Shown: positions 1 through 5,819, counted from the stretch's first letter. The stretch is 8,083 nucleotides of DNA from Patescibacteria group bacterium (GCA_023473205.1 JAMCYY010000002.1:1-8083), one strand, 5' to 3'. Notes: generated from the sequence alone by a model not told the origin. Numbers and translations are program-made.

Positions 1-1
1 C

Positions 2-664
2 CAAGCGGATAAAGTTAAGATGAAATCTTTGGTAAAAGGATTAAAGGTGGAAGTGGTCCCCAATGGGGCCGGTGAAGATTTAATGGAAGTTTGGTTGAAA
101 AGAAAACCAGAGAAAGTTCCGACAATATTTTTTCAAGCGAATTTCGATTGGTTGCAAAATATTGAGGCAGCACAAAATCTGGCGACTAAGGTTTTTCCGT
201 TAGTAAAAGAAAAATTACCGCAAGCCCGTTGTTGGATTGTTGGCCAGGGCGCTGCCGGTAAAATCGGAAATTTAGAAACAAAAGATTTAAAAGTGATTGA
301 TTTAAAAAATTCTGATATTAATGGTGTTGTTGATGCTTATAAAAGAGCAACAGTTTTTGTGGCACCCCTTGAAGGACCAGGTGGAACGCGGCTTAAAATC
401 TTAGCCGCCATGGCCGCGGGAGTACCGGTGGTAACTTCACAAGTCGGGATTGAAGGGATTGATGCAAATGATGGTAAAGAGGTTTTAATTGCAAAAAGTT
501 ACCAGGAAATGGCGAATAAAATTGTCTCTTTAATTCATTCAAAAAAGAAATATCAGGAGCTCGTTTTTTCAGCCAGGAAATTAGTTGAAGAAAAATACAG
601 TTATCAAAGCATTGCCCAAATTTTGGATAAAATTTACCGGGAGGTAGCAAATGGAAAGGCCTGA
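2..664 (+). CDS. Glycosyltransferase, GT-B fold (GT4-like), C-terminal part; 5' end outside window
   Basis: Probable cytoplasmic glycosyltransferase that moves a sugar from a nucleotide-sugar to a growing glycan; donor and acceptor cannot be told. The reading frame is open from base 2, and the residues before the first ATG (base 20) continue the family pattern, so that ATG is internal and the real start lies upstream. About 220 residues are visible, starting at the end of the N-terminal domain (VEVVPNG, the usual VxVIPNG linker) and covering the nucleotide-binding domain: WIVGQG, then DAYKRATVFVAPL, then GGTRLKILAAMAAGVPVVTS. Relatives usually read KILEAMA here; the glutamate that contacts the nucleotide ribose is alanine (codon 404-406). 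Whether it is active is therefore less certain. The stop overlaps the next gene by 14 nt. Family assignment is firm, exact function unknown. Confidence 0.85.
   Translation, partial: QADKVKMKSLVKGLKVEVVPNGAGEDLMEVWLKRKPEKVPTIFFQANFDWLQNIEAAQNLATKVFPLVKEKLPQARCWIVGQGAAGKIGNLETKDLKVIDLKNSDINGVVDAYKRATVFVAPLEGPGGTRLKILAAMAAGVPVVTSQVGIEGIDANDGKEVLIAKSYQEMANKIVSLIHSKKKYQELVFSARKLVEEKYSYQSIAQILDKIYREVANGKA
639..645 (+). promoter_or_regulatory. Shine-Dalgarno site of the GT2 gene
   Basis: GGGAGGT lies 5 nt before the ATG at 651 and inside the end of the preceding gene. It is one of the clearest ribosome-binding sites in the window and supports the start at 651, including the 14-nt overlap. Confidence 0.75.
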
Positions 665-1616
665 TATATCGATCATTATTTTGAATTTCAATACTAAAGA
701 TTTACTAAAGCAATGCTTGGAAAGCGTTATTAAGTCTACAGTCTACAGTAGACAGAAGACAGTAGACAAAATTGAAATAATCGTGGTGGATAATGCCTCA
801 GAGGACGGGAGTATTGAGATGATTGAGAAAGAGTTTTTAGAGAAGGAAAAGAAGGTCCAGGATGATAAGAAGGATAAGATAAGAATAAAATTAATAAAAA
901 ACAAAGAAAACTTAGGGTTTGCGGCGGGGAATAATGTTGGTCTTAAAGAAGCAAAAGGGAGATATATTCTTTTTTTAAATTCAGATACCATTGTTTTTCC
1001 ACAAACCTTGGAAAAAATGGTTAAGTATCTGGATGAAAATCCTGAAGTTGGTCTTGCTACTTGCCGGGTGGAATTCCTTGACGGAACCTTAGATCCTGCT
1101 TCCCACCGCGGCTTTCCTACTCCCTGGCGGTCTTTTACTTATTTTTTGGGATTAGAAAAATTATTTCCTCACTCCCGACTTTTTTCTGGTTACCACCTAG
1201 GACATCTTAATCAAAATGAAACTCATGAGATTGATACTCCCACCGGCGCTTTTTATTTAGTCCGCAAGGAAATTTTGGATAAAATTGGTTCTTTTGATGA
1301 AAGATATTTTATGTATGCGGAAGATATTGACCTTTCCTTAAGGATTAAAAAAACTGGCTGGAAGGTAATGTTTGTCCCGATTGCGAAAATAATTCATATC
1401 AAAAAGCAATCTGGAAGAGCGAAAAAAGTCCAGGGAAAAATCACTGAAGCAGCCAAAAAGATCAGGGAAAAAACCATTAGTTACTTTTTTGATAGCATGA
1501 AAACTTTTTATGATACCCATTACAAAAATGAATACCCCTGGATCGTCAGGGAAGTGGTTTTGGGTGGAATTTGGCTTTTTACCCAAATAAAATTATTACA
1601 AAATAAGTTACGCTAA
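651..1616 (+). CDS. Glycosyltransferase family 2 (rhamnosyltransferase-like, COG1216 type)
   Basis: A 321-residue inverting GT-A glycosyltransferase, likely adding one sugar (rhamnose-like donors are common in this group) to a lipid-linked glycan on the cytoplasmic side. Visible motifs: SIIILNFNTKDLLKQCLES at the N-terminus, IIVVDNASEDGS at 43-54, NLGFAAGNNVG at 87-97, the metal-site region LNSDT at 109-113, TGAFYLVRKE at 198-207, and FDERYFMYAEDIDLSLR at 215-231 with the acidic EDxD that normally holds the catalytic base. A hydrophobic stretch near 301-316 may touch the membrane. Two stretches look like additions to the usual fold: residues 28-40, encoded by a heptamer repeat array, and the lysine-rich 60-85. 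The start at 651 has a good ribosome-binding site. The donor sugar is not determined. Confidence 0.92.
   Translation: MERPDISIIILNFNTKDLLKQCLESVIKSTVYSRQKTVDKIEIIVVDNASEDGSIEMIEKEFLEKEKKVQDDKKDKIRIKLIKNKENLGFAAGNNVGLKEAKGRYILFLNSDTIVFPQTLEKMVKYLDENPEVGLATCRVEFLDGTLDPASHRGFPTPWRSFTYFLGLEKLFPHSRLFSGYHLGHLNQNETHEIDTPTGAFYLVRKEILDKIGSFDERYFMYAEDIDLSLRIKKTGWKVMFVPIAKIIHIKKQSGRAKKVQGKITEAAKKIREKTISYFFDSMKTFYDTHYKNEYPWIVREVVLGGIWLFTQIKLLQNKLR
734..768 (+). repeat. Heptamer repeat array, partly palindromic, inside the GT2 gene
   Basis: Five 7-nt units follow each other without gaps: GTCTACA twice, then GTAGACA, GAAGACA and GTAGACA. The right half is nearly the reverse complement of the left half; the perfect core is GTCTAC-A-GTAGAC at 741-753, so the array can fold into a hairpin. 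It encodes residues 28-40 of the glycosyltransferase, in the loop between the first helix and the IIVVDNAS strand, where relatives have a shorter loop. The unit differs by one base from the GACTACA unit repeated at 2293-2320. Confidence 0.8.
861..891 (+). repeat. Purine-rich degenerate repeat (GATAAGA units) in the GT2 gene
   Basis: GATAAGA occurs at 864-870 and 878-884 (14 nt apart) with AGGATAA between them. It encodes a lysine/aspartate-rich stretch (about residues 71-80) just before the NLGFAAGNN motif. The 9-mer AGGATAAGA recurs at 3601-3609. Low complexity and AT-rich background make this weaker than the other arrays. Confidence 0.4.
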
Positions 1617-1622
1617 ATTTTT

Positions 1623-2756
1623 ATGAAGATTGGAATCGATTGTCGGATGTATGGTCTTAAATATGCTGGTATTGGGCGATATGTGATGAATTTAGTCAAA
1701 GAGTTGATGGGGCAGGATCAGGTTAATGAGTATGTTTTGTTTTTTAATGAAGAAAATCAAAATGCAAAAATCAAAATTCAAAATGAAAATCCAAAATGTA
1801 AAATTATATTTGTTAACATTAACCATTATTCGTTAAAAGAGCAGCTTCTTTTCCCTTTCATTTTATCTAAAAAAAATTTGGATTTAATGCATTTCCCTGC
1901 TTTTAATTTACCGGTTTTTTATTTTGGCAAATATGTGGTTACAATTCATGATTTAATTAAACATACTTCCACGGGGATGTCTACAACTACCAGGTCACCG
2001 GCATTATATTGGCTCAAGTATTGGGGTTATAAACTTGTCTTTCGGTCAGCTGTTAATAACGCAGCGAAAATTTTTACTCCTAGTCAGGCAGTAAAAGATG
2101 AACTCCTTACGGAATATAGATTACCTGAAGAAAAAGTGGTGGTAACGTATGAAGGTGTGGATAAAAGTATCAAAGGTATCAAAAGTAAAGAAAATATTTG
2201 GGGAAAATATAAAATTCGGAAGCCTTATGTTTTATATGTGGGCAGTGTTTATCCGCATAAAAATGTGGAAAAACTGGTGGAAGCGGTGAAAGGACTACAG
2301 ACTACAGACTACAGACTACAGCTTGTCATTGTTTGTGCAAGGAGCGTTTTTTGGGAAAGGCTCCAAAGGAAAATCAAAGAAATGGGGGCAGAAGACTTGG
2401 TTAATTTGGTGGGCTTTGTCCCTAATGAAGAATTGGGTAGTCTTTATCAAGAAGCTGAAGCTTTTGTTTTTCCCAGTTTATCTGAAGGTTTTGGTTTACC
2501 TGGCCTTGAAGCAATGGCGCAAGGGACTCCTGTTTTGGCTTCTGATATTCCTGTTTTTAGAGAAATTTATGGTGAGGCAGCGGAATATTTTGATCCAAAA
2601 GATTCGGAAGAGATGGGGAGAAAGATAAAAGAAGTAATAAAAGATAAGGGGAAGAAGGGAGAGACGGTCAAGGGACTAGCGCAAGTAAAAAAATATTCTT
2701 GGCAGAAAATGGCTTCGGAAACTCTTTCTGTTTATAACCAGTTAACTCCAAGATGA
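1623..2756 (+). CDS. Glycosyltransferase family 4 (GT-B)
   Basis: A 377-residue retaining glycosyltransferase, predicted to add a sugar to a surface glycan precursor in the cytoplasm. The N-terminal domain opens with MKIGIDCRM and the glycine-rich AGIGRYVMNLVKEL acceptor-side loop; VVTIHDL follows near 112-118 and the linker reads VVVTYEGVDKS. The C-terminal domain has YVLYVGSVYPHKN, then VNLVGFVPNEEL, and the EX7E signature in EGFGLPGLEAMAQGTPV. The architecture resembles mannosyl- and other hexosyltransferases of O-antigen clusters, but the substrate is not readable. Two loops are made of heptamer repeats: residues 45-61 and 224-234. The start is 6 nt after the previous stop and has no evident Shine-Dalgarno site. 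The end overlaps the next start by 4 nt (ATGA), a sign of translational coupling. Confidence 0.92.
   Translation: MKIGIDCRMYGLKYAGIGRYVMNLVKELMGQDQVNEYVLFFNEENQNAKIKIQNENPKCKIIFVNINHYSLKEQLLFPFILSKKNLDLMHFPAFNLPVFYFGKYVVTIHDLIKHTSTGMSTTTRSPALYWLKYWGYKLVFRSAVNNAAKIFTPSQAVKDELLTEYRLPEEKVVVTYEGVDKSIKGIKSKENIWGKYKIRKPYVLYVGSVYPHKNVEKLVEAVKGLQTTDYRLQLVIVCARSVFWERLQRKIKEMGAEDLVNLVGFVPNEELGSLYQEAEAFVFPSLSEGFGLPGLEAMAQGTPVLASDIPVFREIYGEAAEYFDPKDSEEMGRKIKEVIKDKGKKGETVKGLAQVKKYSWQKMASETLSVYNQLTPR
1757..1804 (+). repeat. AT-rich heptamer array (NNAAAAT units) in GT4 gene
   Basis: Seven head-to-tail units of the form NNAAAAT (TCAAAAT, GCAAAAA, TCAAAAT, TCAAAAT, then a shortened GAAAAT, CCAAAAT, GTAAAAT) total 48 bp. 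Because one unit lacks a base, the array is exactly 16 codons long and leaves the frame intact. It encodes asparagine, lysine and isoleucine-rich residues 45-61, in the loop after the YVLFF strand of the N-terminal domain. Confidence 0.7.
2293..2320 (+). repeat. Perfect tandem repeat (GACTACA)x4 in GT4 gene
   Basis: Four perfect, uninterrupted copies of GACTACA. The unit has no stop codon in any forward frame (it cycles as D-Y-R-L-Q-T-T). Here it encodes the loop GLQTTDYRLQ between the helix LVEAVKGL and the strand LQLVIV of the nucleotide-binding domain. Gain or loss of one unit would shift the reading frame by 7 nt. Confidence 0.9.
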
Positions 2757-3580
2757 ATTCATTTGAAATTTCTTGGTATGGTCCGCATCCCGGAGAAGAA
2801 CCAGCACTGTCAGGGAACAAAGATTCTGGAACAATCTTTTTTTGCCGTTGTAATTTAAAGTGTGTATATTGCCAAAACTGGCAGATTTCCCAAGAGGGGA
2901 TTGCCTGTAAAAAAGTCACGGCAGAAGAGCTTTTGCAGATAATGCTGTCTTTACAAAATAATGGCTGCCACAACATTAATTTAGTTTCTCCAGTTGTCTG
3001 GTCAGCCCGATTGCGTAAGGTGATTAAGTCGGCAAAAGAAAAAGGCTTAAAAATTCCCATTATTTGGAATACAAATGCCTACGAAACAGTGAAATCCTTA
3101 AAGCAATTAGGAAGTGAAGGTATTGTTGATATTTATTTACCTGACTTCAAATATGCTTTTGAAGATTTAGCCGTCAAGTACTCAAATGCTCCTGGTTATC
3201 CTAAAATTGCCCAAGAAGCAATTTTAGAAATGCAGAGCCAAGTCGGAGACTTATTAATTGATGAGAATAATATTGCCAGAAAAGGCTTGATTGTTAGGCA
3301 TTTGGTTCTTCCTGGTTACTTGGAAAACACGAAAAAGTGTTTAGAATTTATCCGTTCTGTTTCGGACAACGTCAATTTAAGTTTAATGAGCCAGTATAAT
3401 CCGACTTATAAAGCCAGTGAATATCCGGAAATTAACCGGCTACTGATAAGAGAAGAATATGATCAGGTTTTGGGGGTGATAAGGGATTTGGAGTTCAAAA
3501 ACGGTTGGGTCCAGGAGTTTGGAGGAGTGGCTGAGTGTTTGAATCCTGATTTTAAGAAAGAAAAACCTTTTGGATGGTAA
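2753..3580 (+). CDS. PflX-like radical SAM protein (COG1313 type)
   Basis: A 275-residue radical S-adenosylmethionine protein related to pyruvate formate-lyase activating enzymes, in the PflX-like family of unknown substrate. The cluster motif CxxxCxxC is Cys33, Cys37 and Cys40 (CNLKCVYCQNW), which would bind a [4Fe-4S] cluster and SAM. Family-typical blocks follow: GPHPGEEPALSG near the N-terminus, DSGTIFF before the cysteines, NINLVSPVVW, IIWNTNAYE, GIVDIYLPDFKYA, KYSNAPGYP, GLIVRHLVLPG, LSLMSQYNP and YPEINR. Length and order match the whole family domain, so the gene looks complete. An extra cysteine, Cys31, lies next to the cluster. The start overlaps the previous stop by 4 nt, which ties it to the glycosyltransferase operon, although no glycyl radical enzyme is visible here. 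Its partner or substrate in this context is unknown. Confidence 0.9.
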   Translation: MNSFEISWYGPHPGEEPALSGNKDSGTIFFCRCNLKCVYCQNWQISQEGIACKKVTAEELLQIMLSLQNNGCHNINLVSPVVWSARLRKVIKSAKEKGLKIPIIWNTNAYETVKSLKQLGSEGIVDIYLPDFKYAFEDLAVKYSNAPGYPKIAQEAILEMQSQVGDLLIDENNIARKGLIVRHLVLPGYLENTKKCLEFIRSVSDNVNLSLMSQYNPTYKASEYPEINRLLIREEYDQVLGVIRDLEFKNGWVQEFGGVAECLNPDFKKEKPFGW

Positions 3581-3617
3581 TAAGGAAAATATGGAAAATA
3601 AGGATAAGAGGGGAAAA
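3581..3617 (+). other. Intergenic spacer, purine-rich repeat-like, with ribosome-binding site
   Basis: This 37-nt gap is the longest in the window. It is almost all purines on the + strand, with AAGG, ATGG and AAGG steps about 9 nt apart followed by AGGATAAGA, a 9-mer also found at 871-879. GAGGGG at 3608-3613 can serve as Shine-Dalgarno site for the ATG at 3618. No promoter or terminator is seen. Confidence 0.5.
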
Positions 3618-4745
3618 ATGAAAATTGCCTTTGTTTATGACCGGGTGAATAAATGGGGAGGAGCCGAAAGAGTGATGCAATCCCTTCATGAAATTTGGCC
3701 CGAAGCCCCTTTGTATACCTCGGTTTATTGTTCCCAAACCGCTTCTTGGGCAAAAGACTTCAAAATTATTCCTTCATTTTTACAAAAGTTTCCTTGGGCT
3801 AAAAAAAACCATGAATTTTATGCCCCCTTAATGCCTTTAGCTTTTGAAGGTTTTGATTTTGATGAGTATGATGTGGTGATTTCGGTTTCCAGTGAAGCAG
3901 CTAAAGGAATTATTACTAAACCCAAAACTTTACATCTTTGTTATTGTTTAACGCCAACAAGGTACCTTTGGAGCGGTTATGAGGAATATTTTGGAAGTAA
4001 GTTAGTTAGGTTACTTCTGAAGCCTCTAACTGGATACTTAAGGAAATGGGATTTAGTGGCGGCAAAGAGAGTTGATCGTTATCTCGCTATCTCGTTGGCG
4101 GTTCAAGAGAGGATAAAGAGATACTACGGAAAAGCGAGCGAGGTTTTGTATCCTCCTGTGGATTTAGATAAGTTCAAAGTTCAAAATGAAAAGTTCAAAA
4201 TTAAAGTTCAAAATTCGAATTTTTTTTTGGTGGTGTCGAGGTTAGTAAGTTATAAAAAAGTAGATTTGGTGATTGAGGTTTTTAACAAATTAGGATGGAA
4301 TCTAAAGATTGTGGGAGTTGGCAGAGAGATGCAGTCGTTAAGGAAAAAAGCAAAAAATAACATTGAATTTTTGGGGCTGTTGACAGATAAAGAGCTTTTA
4401 GCTTACTATCAGAATTGCGAAGCATTAATTTTTCCTCAGGAAGAGGATTTTGGTTTGGTTCCTTTAGAGGCCCAAGCTTGCGGAAAGCCAGTAATCGCTT
4501 TTGCTGGCGGTGGGGCGTTAGAAACAATAATTGAAGGAAAAACTGGCATTTTTTTCAGAGAGCAAAAAGTCGAAGATTTGGTGAGGGCTTTGAGGGGATT
4601 TGAGGGAGGTGGGGAGGAAAGGATTAGACCAGAGGATTGCCGGAGACAGGCAGAAAAATTTAGTCAAGAAAAATTTATAATTAATTTTAAAAAAATTGTT
4701 GATAAAGAATGGCAGGATCATCTAAAGACCATCTCTACGTTTTGA
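3618..4745 (+). CDS. Glycosyltransferase family 4, WbaZ-like (possible mannosyltransferase)
   Basis: A 375-residue GT-B enzyme. MKIAFVYDRVNKWGGAERV at the N-terminus, the block CLTPTRYLW at 110-118, and PPVDLDKF before the C-terminal domain are typical of WbaZ-like transferases in O-antigen and exopolysaccharide clusters, several of which use GDP-mannose. The GDP-mannose gene directly downstream makes a mannosyl donor plausible, but this is inference. The C-terminal domain has FFLVVSRLVSYKK and the EX7E motif Glu276...Glu284 (EDFGLVPLE). I chose the ATG at 3618 because family similarity begins exactly there and a GAGGGG site precedes it; an in-frame ATG at 3570 would add 16 lysine/asparagine-rich residues and overlap the radical SAM gene. 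A heptamer repeat encodes residues 186-201 between the two domains. The 3' end overlaps the next gene by 37 nt. Confidence 0.9.
   Translation: MKIAFVYDRVNKWGGAERVMQSLHEIWPEAPLYTSVYCSQTASWAKDFKIIPSFLQKFPWAKKNHEFYAPLMPLAFEGFDFDEYDVVISVSSEAAKGIITKPKTLHLCYCLTPTRYLWSGYEEYFGSKLVRLLLKPLTGYLRKWDLVAAKRVDRYLAISLAVQERIKRYYGKASEVLYPPVDLDKFKVQNEKFKIKVQNSNFFLVVSRLVSYKKVDLVIEVFNKLGWNLKIVGVGREMQSLRKKAKNNIEFLGLLTDKELLAYYQNCEALIFPQEEDFGLVPLEAQACGKPVIAFAGGGALETIIEGKTGIFFREQKVEDLVRALRGFEGGGEERIRPEDCRRQAEKFSQEKFIINFKKIVDKEWQDHLKTISTF
4174..4221 (+). repeat. AT-rich heptamer array (TCAAAAT-like units) in WbaZ-like gene
   Basis: Seven 7-nt units, variants of TCAAAAT/TCAAAGT, of which the fifth has only six bases, giving 48 bp. 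AGTTCAAA recurs at 4171, 4178, 4192 and 4205. It encodes residues 186-201, rich in lysine, valine, glutamine and asparagine, in the linker between PPVDLDK and the FFLVVSRL strand. The length and position of the short unit match the array at 1757-1804. A run of nine T (4220-4228) directly follows. Confidence 0.7.
4585..4614 (+). other. Putative G-quadruplex motif inside the WbaZ-like gene
   Basis: Four G-runs of 3, 4, 3 and 4 bases are separated by loops of 6, 6 and 4 nt (CTTTGA, ATTTGA, AGGT). This fits the standard G3+N1-7 pattern on the coding strand, so it could form in the mRNA too. It encodes the glycine/glutamate-rich stretch around residues 323-332, near the C-terminus. Folding is predicted from the pattern only. 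Confidence 0.55.
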
Positions 4746-5818
4746 TTTTGTGCGGCGGAGGCGGTACGCGTCTTTGGCCCCGTTCGCGCCAAAAAACTCC
4801 TAAGCAGTTTTTAACTAATTTTTTTGGTGAGGGTACAATTTTTTCCCAAACAGTTAAACGGGCGCGTTTATTGACTTCAAATGAAAAAATTTTTGTGGTG
4901 ACAACTAAAGATTATGTTGATGAAGTCTTAGAACAAGGGCAGACAATTCCCCCACGAAATATTATTGCTGAACCAATTGGCAGAAATACAGCTCTAGCTA
5001 TGGGTATGGGTGTGGCTTATATTAAAAGAATTGATCCAGAAGCAATAATTGTTAATTTACCTTCGGACCAGGTGGTTGGCAATGAAGACATTTTTGTTGA
5101 ACAAATGCTTTGGGCGGTAGAAGCAGCGAGCCAAAAGAAATGTTTAGTGGCCGTGGGAATAAAGCCTACTTTTCCTCATACCGGCTATGGGTATCTCAAG
5201 ACTTCCAACAAAATTGCTGATTGTCGGGAGGAACTTTACCAGGTAGAAAGCTTTAAAGAAAAACCTGACTATGAAACCGCAAAAATTTTTTTTGAATCAG
5301 GGGAATATTTTTGGAACGCTAACCTTTATGTTTGGAATGTCCAGACAATTTGGGCTGCTTATGCAAGATATCTTCCTGAAGTTTTTAAAAAATTAGAAGC
5401 AGTTTTTACGTCGATTGGTAAAGAAGATGAAGAAAAAATTTTTAATGAAGTTTATGAAGCGGCAGAAAATATTTCCATCGATAATGGAATTTCCGAAAAA
5501 GCTGATAATTTGTTTTTAGTTCCAGCAACCTTTTTTTGGAATGATATCGGTGATTGGAAAGTGACTTATGATTTAAAAGAAAAAGATAAGGAAGGCAATG
5601 TTTTTCAAGTTTTTGGTAATGGTGGAGAGCATTTGGGGGTGGAGACAAGTAATTGTTTAATTGAAGCGGAAAAACGTTTAGTGGCCACCGTGGGTGTTTC
5701 GAATTTAGTTATCATTGAAACAGAAGATGCGATTTTAGTTTGCGCTAAAGAAAAAGCCCAAGATGTTAAAAAGATTGTTAATCTGCTTAAGGAAAAAGGC
5801 GAAAAGGAGCGTCTGTAA
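4709..5818 (+). CDS. manC: Mannose-1-phosphate guanylyltransferase (GDP-mannose synthesis)
   Basis: Makes GDP-mannose from mannose-1-phosphate and GTP in the cytoplasm, the donor for mannosyl- and related transferases. The 369-residue length matches the short form without a fused isomerase domain. Visible in order: nucleotide-binding GGGGTRLWPRSR at 16-27 and PKQF at 31-34, AEPIGRNTALA at 87-97, PSDQ at 118-121 (the Asp is the usual metal ligand; relatives mostly have PxDH), TGYGYL at 158-163, FKEKPD at 182-187, WNANLYVW at 202-209, SIDNGISEK at 256-264, and FFWNDIGDW at 275-283. A short beta-rich tail (about 310-345) is typical. The ATG at 4709 overlaps the previous gene by 37 nt and has only a weak ribosome-binding site; no better start precedes GGGGTRLW. 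A broader sugar-1-phosphate nucleotidyltransferase role cannot be ruled out. Confidence 0.92.
   Translation: MAGSSKDHLYVLILCGGGGTRLWPRSRQKTPKQFLTNFFGEGTIFSQTVKRARLLTSNEKIFVVTTKDYVDEVLEQGQTIPPRNIIAEPIGRNTALAMGMGVAYIKRIDPEAIIVNLPSDQVVGNEDIFVEQMLWAVEAASQKKCLVAVGIKPTFPHTGYGYLKTSNKIADCREELYQVESFKEKPDYETAKIFFESGEYFWNANLYVWNVQTIWAAYARYLPEVFKKLEAVFTSIGKEDEEKIFNEVYEAAENISIDNGISEKADNLFLVPATFFWNDIGDWKVTYDLKEKDKEGNVFQVFGNGGEHLGVETSNCLIEAEKRLVATVGVSNLVIIETEDAILVCAKEKAQDVKKIVNLLKEKGEKERL
5804..5809 (+). promoter_or_regulatory. Shine-Dalgarno site of the phosphoglycosyl transferase gene
   Basis: AAGGAG lies 10 nt before the ATG at 5820, within the last codons of manC. It favours 5820 over the earlier in-frame ATG at 5763, which would overlap manC by 56 nt and add a non-homologous basic leader. 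Confidence 0.7.
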
Positions 5819-5819
5819 A

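Noticed and set aside
734..768. Repeats might be a CRISPR array
   Set aside because: Units are 7 nt, contiguous and without spacers, and they lie inside an open coding frame; the same holds for the other arrays.
2323..2628. A 101-residue open frame on the + strand inside the GT4 gene
   Set aside because: It is the shifted frame of the real gene and begins right after the heptamer array. It has no motifs of its own, though it shows the region would stay open in another frame.
4220..4228. T-run as an intrinsic terminator
   Set aside because: No GC-rich stem precedes it and it is inside a coding region; the same is true of the T-runs near 2837, 5286 and 6537.
662..4745. Possible UGA recoding as in Gracilibacteria/SR1
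   Set aside because: UGA ends three genes here exactly where the families end and the next gene starts, so it is read as stop.
5763..5819. Longer start for the phosphoglycosyl transferase
   Set aside because: The 19 extra residues are the shifted frame of the manC end and do not resemble the family; the ATG at 5820 has a proper ribosome-binding site.
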